From positions 1 through 40,620 of the forward strand of contig JAKPDL010000200.1 in the NCBI GenBank assembly GCA_029552825.1: a DNA stretch of 40,620 bases, read 5' to 3'. The notes under the pieces are model-generated. The model worked only from the letters and a program-made list of their open reading frames with translations, was not told the DNA's origin and did not search any database. The stretch is from Bacteroidota bacterium. GTDB lineage: Bacteria > Bacteroidota > Bacteroidia > Bacteroidales > VadinHA17. Position numbers and translations under genes: made by a program. Of the stretch, positions 34,619 through 40,620 are shown in pieces. Every line of letters begins with the position of its first letter. The stretch's first letter is position 1.

Positions 34619-35023
34619 TTACCTCAGACAATTTCTTATTCTGAACACCCACGCATAACTGCATGGCATATTTGCCGGTGTTATGACGGGTGGTATTATT
34701 GTAAGGCGTCCTGCTGAAAATGAAAACTTTATTTTTCCTGTATATCCCGGCATCTCAACACCTGAAGGATTCGACACGCCGCTAATGGTAATGGGCTTAT
34801 CCTGCCATTTAGTAATTATCAGATAGAGGTCATTGCCTTTTCTGGTAAAAAATTGTGTCGTCTCGTTTGTGACTGCAGGTGCCTTCTCCCATTTACGCGT
34901 ACCGTAAATAGCTTCACCGTTAACTTTTAGCCAGTTACCGATATCAAGCAGCCTTTGCTGCATTATCTCAGGAATGCGTCTGTCGGAGGTCGGAACTATT
35001 TTTAAAAACAGGTTGCCTTCAAG
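34619..35023 (-). pseudogene. C-terminal remnant of a GH29 alpha-L-fucosidase
   Basis: The longest ATG frame (34963-34619) encodes QRLLDIGNWLKVNGEAIYGT, the strongly conserved segment after the catalytic barrel of GH29 alpha-L-fucosidases. Reading upstream in the same frame to 35023 gives GNLFLKIVPTSDRRIPEIM, recognisable as the family's GGNLLLNxGPTxDGxIP with several conserved residues altered. A TAG at 35024-35026 closes the frame, and no barrel or catalytic residues are present. About 134 codons survive of an enzyme normally above 400, so it is a decayed fragment, probably of a former glycan-degradation gene. Confidence 0.75.
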
Positions 35024-35076
35024 CTACTTTATATTAATATGTACAAGCTCCGCTAAAATTTTTAAGGCCACAGGGC

Positions 35077-35092
35077 AAAGTTGTGCAACTTT
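35077..35092 (-). repeat. short repeat, copy 2 (AAAGTTGCACAACTTT)
   Basis: Minus-strand copy of the element at 125-140, with flanking similarity (CAG before, CCTGT after, at equal spacing). It lies between the fucosidase remnant and the aminotransferase stop. It could be the trace of a small mobile element or a dispersed intergenic repeat. Confidence 0.45.
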
Positions 35093-35123
35093 TAAACTGC
35101 TTGTCTATTTATACCAGGAAGAA

Positions 35124-36383
35124 TTATTTGATCTCTTTAAGTGCCTTTACCAGCACATCAAGTTCCTCAGTTGTCGTAAACACATTTGGTGTTATGCGGC
35201 AGCCATGAACTCCGGCTCCATCTATTGGGGCTGTATATATTCTATACTTTTTGAAAAGGATATCAGCCAGTTCAGCCGGTTTCATGCCCCTGACTCCGAC
35301 AGTCGCAATACCGCACGAACGAGCAGGGTCAGAAGGTGTGTACATTTCAATATGTGGCAAAACCCTTACTCTGTCGCTCCAGTAATGCTGAAGGTACCTC
35401 AGACGGGCCTCCTTACGCTCCGGTCCAAGCATAAGATAAAATTCTATAGCGTCCTCAACAGTCAGGTCGGTGTGAACAGGATGGGTGCCAGTATGGTTCA
35501 GCCTTGAAATATCATCCGGCTTGTCTTCAACAGGCGCCATCAGGGGCCATATTTTGCTGATATGCTCCCTTTTCACCCAGAGTAGTCCTGCTCCAAGCGG
35601 CACACTCATCCACTTGTGCAGGCTGCTGCCGAAATAGTCACATCCGAGCTCAGGGATCGTAAACCTTATGTGCCCGAAAGTGTGTGCACCATCAACCATC
35701 ACCTCAACACCCCGGCTGTGTGCCATATCGCATATCTTTCTTACAGGCAGTATATGACCGGTAATGTTGATCATATGGCATATCATCAATAGCTTTGTTT
35801 TACCGGTTATAGCATTTGCATAAAGATTCACAATTTCATCATCCGACCCCGGGTCATGCGGTACAGAGACAACTTTATTAACCACTCCATATCGCTTAGC
35901 AACCTGCTTGAACATAGTAAGCATTGTGGGATAATCCTGCTCTGCCATTACGGCTTCATCGCCTTCTTTCCATGGATAACCACTAATAATGATATCAAGC
36001 GATTCGGTAGTGTTACGTGTTATGATAAGTTCATCAGCCTGACAGCCGGCTATCGCAGCAAGCTTTGCCGCCATAGCCTTCTTGTTGTCGAACTGAACAG
36101 TCCGCATATAATATGAGCCCTGGTAATTTACATCCCGAACATGCCTTATAAACCTTTCAAGAGTCTGCTCTGGTATTATATTGTAATATCCGTTTTCAAG
36201 GTTGATGATATCAGGATTAAGCCGGTAACCTTTCCGAACCTCAAGCCAGAAATCTTCATTGCGTGCCAGTTCACCGGCAGGCACATCAGCATATTTATCA
36301 ATCATTTCAATAAAAATTTTGTTCGACATAATAGCACCCATTCCCAGAATACCCGCTCTTTTTATGAAATCCCTTTTGCGCAT
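35124..36383 (-). CDS. class V aminotransferase (isopenicillin N epimerase-like), exported
   Basis: A fold-type I PLP enzyme of about 419 residues. The PLP lysine is K257 in DYFGSSLHKWMSVPLGAGLLW; EVMVDGAHTFGHI supplies the Asp that pairs with the PLP nitrogen; ITRNTTESLDIIISG binds the phosphate. The nearest described relatives are isopenicillin-N-epimerase-like and cysteine-desulfurase-like proteins, but the substrate is not predictable. The N-terminus MRKRDFIKRAGILGMGAIM resembles a Tat-type signal (KRDFIK before a Gly/Ala-rich hydrophobic stretch), suggesting export. The frame is open to 36434, but the ATG at 36383 places this signal at the very start. It is downstream of the Gfo/Idh gene, separated by about 157 bp. 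Confidence 0.85.
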   Translation of the reverse strand: MRKRDFIKRAGILGMGAIMSNKIFIEMIDKYADVPAGELARNEDFWLEVRKGYRLNPDIINLENGYYNIIPEQTLERFIRHVRDVNYQGSYYMRTVQFDNKKAMAAKLAAIAGCQADELIITRNTTESLDIIISGYPWKEGDEAVMAEQDYPTMLTMFKQVAKRYGVVNKVVSVPHDPGSDDEIVNLYANAITGKTKLLMICHMINITGHILPVRKICDMAHSRGVEVMVDGAHTFGHIRFTIPELGCDYFGSSLHKWMSVPLGAGLLWVKREHISKIWPLMAPVEDKPDDISRLNHTGTHPVHTDLTVEDAIEFYLMLGPERKEARLRYLQHYWSDRVRVLPHIEMYTPSDPARSCGIATVGVRGMKPAELADILFKKYRIYTAPIDGAGVHGCRITPNVFTTTEELDVLVKALKEIK

Positions 36384-36540
36384 GAATTTATTTCTCAATA
36401 AAAAAAATTTATTCCTATATGTTCTTTTGGGCAAATCTTAATTTACTTTATGGAAAAGGGATGTTACTTACTACAAAGAACCCTGAGGAGTTCGACAAAG
36501 AAGTCTGTAATAAATTATTTTTCTGCCAGTTTCGATTCGC

Positions 36541-37734
36541 TTATTTTTTTATTCGCTCCACAATTTTGCCCGTTGCCTTTTCCTTAAGGATAATCTTTAC
36601 CGTACCGTCGGGCAATATCTCTTCCTTGACAAAAATATGATCTCTATCGTATTCTCTTATTTCAGCGATTGGTTTGGCCTTTTCCTGTCCCCTCCACACT
36701 TTCAGATTTACAGGCTCCCATTTTTTCGATTTTGCCGAGCGGTAGCAAGCATCCATAATTTCGTTCACTATATATCCGTCGTAAAAAGTCTCCGCAGGCT
36801 CTTTTTTATTCTCAAAAGCCCTGAACATATCAGCAAACATGTGGTTATAGCCGAGTTCTGTCACTTCATCGCCTACCGGGAATATCCATCCTTTTTCCGA
36901 TTCTGCTTTTTCAGCAACATATCCTTTTTTGCCTCCTGCCGTGAAGATTTCGATTCCTGTGCGCAGGAAGTTATTCACCCATATTGTTCCCTCGGTTCCC
37001 ATAACCTCATCGCGAAGGTCCATCCCGCCCCGGAAGCTCCAGCTAACCTCAAACTGTCCAATGGCACCGTTTTCGTAACGTACCCAGCCGAGTGAGTTGT
37101 CTTCTGCGTCTATCGGTTTTACAAGAGTATCGGCTGTACTGATAACCTCTACAGGCCTGATATCCTTGCCGATGTAATTGCGTGCTATCTCGATGCAGTG
37201 GCATCCCATGTCGAGAAGTACGCCACCTCCTGAGATCTCTTTGGTCCAGAACCAGTCGCTGTGTGGGCCCGGGTGTGTCTCTCGAGAGCGCACCCAGATA
37301 ATTTGCCCGAGTGAGCCCTGCCTCACAGCTTCCAGCCCCTTCAGAGTCTTAGGAGTGTAAACAAGGTCTTCAAGGTAACCATGAAAGACCCCTGCCTTTT
37401 CAACTGCTTCAAGCATTTCATAAGCTTCTGCTGCGTTGCGTCCCAGAGGCTTGGTACACAGCACACCCTTACCAGCCTCAGCAGCAAGCTTTACTGCCTC
37501 CAGGTGAAGATTGTTTGGCAGACCAACCACAACAAGCTCAGCCTCCGGATCATTTACCGCTTCTTTAAGTGAAGTGGCCCATCGCGGAATGCCATGCTTA
37601 ATCGCAAAAACTTTTGCCCTCGACTCATCACGGTCGCCTACAATCACAACACGGTCGCGACTGCGTAAGCCATGAAGGGAATGGGTATAAAAATCGCCGA
37701 TAAAACCGGCACCAAGCATTGCAAGTTTTGCCAT
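36541..37734 (-). CDS. Gfo/Idh/MocA-family oxidoreductase
   Basis: An NAD(P)-dependent sugar or cyclitol oxidoreductase of 397 residues. The N-terminal Rossmann domain has [57 protein letters not shown] carries the conserved cofactor/catalytic Lys of the EKP-like motif (here TKP); the C-terminal domain has [21 protein letters not shown] with the catalytic His region. The Glu of the usual EKP is Thr here, as in some branches. No signal peptide is seen. The substrate is unassigned. The C-terminal extension (about 365-397) is charged and may be an addition to the fold. Confidence 0.88.
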   Translation of the reverse strand: MAKLAMLGAGFIGDFYTHSLHGLRSRDRVVIVGDRDESRAKVFAIKHGIPRWATSLKEAVNDPEAELVVVGLPNNLHLEAVKLAAEAGKGVLCTKPLGRNAAEAYEMLEAVEKAGVFHGYLEDLVYTPKTLKGLEAVRQGSLGQIIWVRSRETHPGPHSDWFWTKEISGGGVLLDMGCHCIEIARNYIGKDIRPVEVISTADTLVKPIDAEDNSLGWVRYENGAIGQFEVSWSFRGGMDLRDEVMGTEGTIWVNNFLRTGIEIFTAGGKKGYVAEKAESEKGWIFPVGDEVTELGYNHMFADMFRAFENKKEPAETFYDGYIVNEIMDACYRSAKSKKWEPVNLKVWRGQEKAKPIAEIREYDRDHIFVKEEILPDGTVKIILKEKATGKIVERIKK

Positions 37735-37765
37735 AACTTTCTTTTTTAACAGTTTCTTTAATTAT

Positions 37766-37773
37766 CAAAATTA
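37766..37773 (-). promoter_or_regulatory. -7 promoter box of the Gfo/Idh gene
   Basis: The minus strand reads TAATTTTG, matching TAnnTTTG, 31 bp before the ATG. No TTTG is seen at the expected upstream distance. Confidence 0.4.
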
Positions 37774-37881
37774 AAAAATTGGCATAAAAAATCCTTAACG
37801 GAACAATTAAATCAATAAGTAACGCATAAGGCTTAATGTAATATAATAAGTATCTCATTTAGGCTGAAAGCTAAAAATAGT

Positions 37882-37912
37882 TTTCTGATTTTAATTATAA
37901 CTGGTAACTTGC
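37882..37912 (+). promoter_or_regulatory. promoter of the HerA-like gene (variant -7 box)
   Basis: TTTC (37882-37885), a 19-bp spacer and TAACTTGC (37905-37912). The same TAACTTGC box after a 19-bp spacer precedes the aldolase gene, so this may be a recurring one-base-shorter variant of TAnnTTTG. Confidence 0.4.
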
Positions 37913-37939
37913 GTACAGAATAATAAAAAATCACTTCCT

Positions 37940-39538
37940 ATGAGTTCTACAGAAAAATTTTCAGCATCAATAAATGAGGGGTATTTATGTAAAGGTGAAA
38001 GCATAGTTCTTGGAACAGCTATGCTGAACGGCGAAGTGGTTCAGGGGGCACATGTCAGGATCCCCCTTAAAACCATGAACCGTCATGGTCTGATTGCCGG
38101 AGCTACCGGCACAGGAAAGACTAAAACCCTTCAGGTGATTGCCGAACAGTTATCGGAAAAAGGTGTTCCTGTACTTCTAATGGATGTAAAGAGTGATCTT
38201 AGCGGAATAGCAATGCCCGGAGAAGAAAAACCATTCATAACTGAACGTCACTCCAAATTAGGCATTCCATGGTCACCTCAGGGCTATCCTGTAGAGCTTC
38301 TTACCCTTTCGCAGCAGGATGGCGTGCGGTTAAGGGCAACCGTATCAGAATTCGGACCGGTGCTGTTATCACGAATACTCAACCTTAACGACACCCAGGC
38401 AGGTGTGATGGCTGTCATATTCAAATACTGCGACGATAACGGACTGGCACTACTCGACCTCAAAGATCTGAAGCAAGTTATTCAGTTCATGACAGGCGAA
38501 GGTAAGGATGAAGTTGAAAAAGCTTACGGAAGAATTTCGACTTCTACAACAGGGATAATACTAAGGAAGATACTTGAACTTGAGCAACAGGGTGCAGAGC
38601 TGTTTTTCGGAGAGCTTTCATTCGATATAAGAGATCTGTTGCGCCGTGACAAAAATGGCTACGGGTATATTAACATAGTGAGAGTAACAGATATACAGGA
38701 CAGACCCAAGCTCTTCTCCACTTTTATGCTGTCGCTCCTTGCTGAAATTTATAATACAATGCCTGAAATAGGTGATGCCGAAAAACCAGAACTTGTAATG
38801 TTCATTGATGAAGCTCATCTGATTTTCAATCAGGCAAGCAAAGAATTACTTGACCAGATTGAAAACATAGTAAAACTGATAAGGTCGAAAGGCATAGGAG
38901 TCTTTTTCGTAACGCAGAACCCGACCGATATTCCCCAGGATGTTCTCGCCCAGCTCGGGCTTAAGATACAGCATGCACTGAGGGCATTTACAGCTGCCGA
39001 CCGTAAGGCTATAAAACTCACGGCAGAAAATTATCCTTTATCAGAATTTTATGAAACTGACGAAGTGATAATGTCACTCGGCATTGGTGAAGCACTTGTT
39101 ACTGCTTTGAATGAAAAAGGTATTCCCACACCGCTTGCAGCTGTTATGCTTAGAGCTCCGCGCAGCAGGATGGATATTCTGACTCCTTCAGAGATATCAG
39201 CAATCAACAGGTCATCTGAACTTGTAAGAAAATATTTTCAGGTGATTGACCGTGAAAGCGCCTACGAAATTCTTGGAAGGAAAGTCGCGATGCTTGAGAA
39301 GGAGCGTGCCGATGAGGAGGCAAGGAGAGCATGGGAAAAGCAGAGGGAGGCAGAGTGGAAGGCTCAGAGACAGAGAGAGGTTGATTGGTCGCGCGGGGCG
39401 GGCCGGACTTCAAGACAATATTCTGGCAGAAGAACCTATTCTTCAAGGAAAAGAAGCACAGTTCCGCCAGCAGTGAAAGTTCTCACCAGCGCTACATTTA
39501 TACGCGGTGTATTTGGAATACTGAAAAAAATGATTTAG
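37940..39538 (+). CDS. HerA-like (DUF853) ATPase
   Basis: A 532-residue P-loop ATPase of the HerA/FtsK superfamily, DUF853 type. Walker A is GATGTGKT (54-61) in HGLIAGATGTGKTKTLQV; Walker B is VMFIDEAHLIF (about 285-295); the arginine-bearing segment GIGVFFVTQNPTDIPQDVLAQLG follows as in HerA-like helicases. HerA of archaea is a DNA translocase working with NurA; the DUF853 bacterial branch has no settled role. The C-terminus from about 440 is a long charged helix (EKERADEEARRAWEKQREAE) and an Arg/Ser-rich linker, ending in a hydrophobic patch. No nuclease gene is adjacent, so this is not an evident defence system. Confidence 0.9.
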   Translation: MSSTEKFSASINEGYLCKGESIVLGTAMLNGEVVQGAHVRIPLKTMNRHGLIAGATGTGKTKTLQVIAEQLSEKGVPVLLMDVKSDLSGIAMPGEEKPFITERHSKLGIPWSPQGYPVELLTLSQQDGVRLRATVSEFGPVLLSRILNLNDTQAGVMAVIFKYCDDNGLALLDLKDLKQVIQFMTGEGKDEVEKAYGRISTSTTGIILRKILELEQQGAELFFGELSFDIRDLLRRDKNGYGYINIVRVTDIQDRPKLFSTFMLSLLAEIYNTMPEIGDAEKPELVMFIDEAHLIFNQASKELLDQIENIVKLIRSKGIGVFFVTQNPTDIPQDVLAQLGLKIQHALRAFTAADRKAIKLTAENYPLSEFYETDEVIMSLGIGEALVTALNEKGIPTPLAAVMLRAPRSRMDILTPSEISAINRSSELVRKYFQVIDRESAYEILGRKVAMLEKERADEEARRAWEKQREAEWKAQRQREVDWSRGAGRTSRQYSGRRTYSSRKRSTVPPAVKVLTSATFIRGVFGILKKMI

Positions 39539-39547
39539 AATCTTCCC

Positions 39548-39562
39548 CCTTCATGATGAAGG
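39548..39562. terminator. weak bidirectional hairpin between convergent genes
   Basis: CCTTCATGATGAAGG: a 7-bp stem with minimal loop, between the HerA-like stop and the aldolase stop. No long T-run, so only a tentative terminator. Confidence 0.35.
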
Positions 39563-39572
39563 TTGAGAGGGA

Positions 39573-40544
39573 TCACGCTTTTCCTGCGCTACCCAGAACG
39601 TTTATTATCTTATGCTTGTAGAGTTCCTTCAGTTTTTCACGTGCCGGACCAAGGTAATTTCTCGGATCAAATTCTGATGGCTTCTCGTAAAAAACTTTAC
39701 GTATTGCTGCAGTAACAGCAAGGCGTCCGTCAGAGTCGATGTTTATCTTGCATACTGCCGATGATGCTGCCCTGCGCAACTGTTCCTCGGGCACTCCTGC
39801 AGTATTCTCCAGTTTGCCTCCGTAACGGTTAATCTCATCAACTATTTCCTGAGGAACCGAAGATGCACCGTGCAAAACAATCGGAAAACCGGGTAGCCTT
39901 TTCTCAACTTCTTCAAGAATGTCAAAACGCAAAGGAGGAACCGTCTCCCCGGGCTTTAACTTGAACTTGTAAGCTCCATGTGAAGTACCAATTGATATTG
40001 CCAGCGAATCAACACCGGTACGGCTTACAAAATCTTCCACCTCCTCCGGGCGTGTATAATGCGTGTGTTCTGACGACACCTCATCTTCTATACCTGCCAG
40101 CACACCCAGTTCGCCCTCAACTGTAACATCATACTGGTGGGCAAAATCGACAACCTGCCTGGTAAGTTTAACGTTCTCTTCATAAGGCAAATGCGAACCG
40201 TCAATCATTACTGAAGAAAAACCTGTCTCAATACACGATTTGCACAGTTCAAAAGAGTCACCATGGTCGAGATGAAGAACTATAGGGATTGCATATCCAA
40301 GTTCCTTAGCATACTCTACTGCACCCTTGGCAAGATACTGCAGAAGCGTCTGATTGGCATATTTCCTCGCTCCCTTCGATACCTGAAGGATAACGGGTGA
40401 TTTCGTTTCCACACAGGCAGATATAATAGCCTGAAGCTGTTCGAGATTGTTGAAATTAAACGCCGGAATGGCATATCCTCCTGCCATTGCCTTTTTAAAT
40501 AGTTCTCTTGAATTAACCAGTCCTAATTCCTTATAATGTGTCAT
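39573..40544 (-). CDS. fbaA: class II fructose-bisphosphate aldolase
   Basis: A zinc-dependent TIM-barrel aldolase of 323 residues, cleaving fructose-1,6-bisphosphate in glycolysis and forming it in gluconeogenesis. Motifs are YAIPAFNFNNLEQLQAII, the zinc/catalytic HLDHGDSFELCKSCIETGFSSVMIDGSHLPYEENV, GELGVLAGIEDEV, SIGTSHGAYKF, VLHGASSVP with another zinc His, and KINIDSDGRLAVTAAIRK. It is convergent with the HerA-like gene. Other sugar-phosphate aldolases (tagatose type) share the fold, but the length and long loop fit the fructose type. Confidence 0.92.
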   Translation of the reverse strand: MTHYKELGLVNSRELFKKAMAGGYAIPAFNFNNLEQLQAIISACVETKSPVILQVSKGARKYANQTLLQYLAKGAVEYAKELGYAIPIVLHLDHGDSFELCKSCIETGFSSVMIDGSHLPYEENVKLTRQVVDFAHQYDVTVEGELGVLAGIEDEVSSEHTHYTRPEEVEDFVSRTGVDSLAISIGTSHGAYKFKLKPGETVPPLRFDILEEVEKRLPGFPIVLHGASSVPQEIVDEINRYGGKLENTAGVPEEQLRRAASSAVCKINIDSDGRLAVTAAIRKVFYEKPSEFDPRNYLGPAREKLKELYKHKIINVLGSAGKA

Positions 40545-40571
40545 GGTACTTTATTGTTTTAAAAACGGAGT

Positions 40572-40602
40572 GCAAGTTACCTATTTAGTTTATTGCTTCA
40601 AA
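40572..40602 (-). promoter_or_regulatory. promoter of the aldolase gene
   Basis: On the minus strand TTTG (40599-40602), a 19-bp spacer and TAACTTGC (40572-40579), 27 bp before the ATG. The -33 element is perfect; the -7 box is the same variant seen before the HerA-like gene. Confidence 0.5.
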
Positions 40603-40620
40603 GTTTTTAACGATTTTTAT

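Noticed and set aside
37940-39538. HerA-like ATPase as part of an anti-phage system
   Set aside because: Defence HerA proteins usually sit next to a nuclease or Sir2 gene; here the neighbours are metabolic genes and the DUF853 type is common on chromosomes.

Overview
The window looks like ordinary chromosome of a Bacteroidetes bacterium, probably an anaerobic or microaerobic Bacteroidales/Marinilabiliales-type organism. This rests on three things: moderately AT-rich DNA, promoters of the TTTG-N19/20-TAnnTTTG type rather than -35/-10, and Bacteroidetes-typical families (DUF4369-thioredoxin lipoproteins, SiaB-family ATPase, GT3-type glycogen synthase fused to phosphorylase, LpxH, alpha-L-fucosidase remnant). 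I see no rRNA, tRNA, CRISPR array, prophage or intact insertion sequence.

Layout. 1-600: end of a region holding a Rieske-fold lipoprotein whose start is disturbed by an A-tract frameshift. 600-3000 (-): ahcY and ribF. 3127-14241: glycogen/alpha-glucan cluster, with branching enzyme on + and, on -, debranching enzyme, GT4 glycosyltransferase, GH57 enzyme and a 1407-residue synthase-phosphorylase fusion. 14432-17565 (+): two TlpA-like lipoproteins and LpxH. 17569-20304 (-): a duplicated SiaB-like protein and YifB/ComM. 20437-23113 (-): nitrogen module (P-II, AmtB, a TorF-like outer-membrane protein) with regularly spaced C-tract elements upstream of amtB and the porin. 23414-25558 (-): CdsA, a TauE/SafE permease and a CDP-alcohol phosphatidyltransferase. 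25766-34402 (-): a trpEGDCFBA-cysE-cysK operon with a leader. 34619-36383 (-): decayed fucosidase fragment and a class V aminotransferase. 36541-37734 (-): Gfo/Idh oxidoreductase. 37940-39538 (+): HerA-like ATPase. 39573-40544 (-): class II fructose-bisphosphate aldolase.

The most interesting signal is the leader of the trp-cys operon. A perfect Bacteroidetes promoter (34372-34402, -) drives a 19-codon ORF (34295-34354, -), MKVLFTNWCWCCSMVPGTT, with five consecutive codons Trp-Cys-Trp-Cys-Cys. It is followed by a 15-bp GC-rich hairpin whose loop region is complementary to the leader-ORF stop-codon region. Because the operon makes both tryptophan and cysteine, this looks like a ribosome-mediated attenuator that could sense both amino acids. 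I regard it as the best candidate for an undescribed system here. Second is the ~53-bp-phased C-tract array in front of the ammonium genes.
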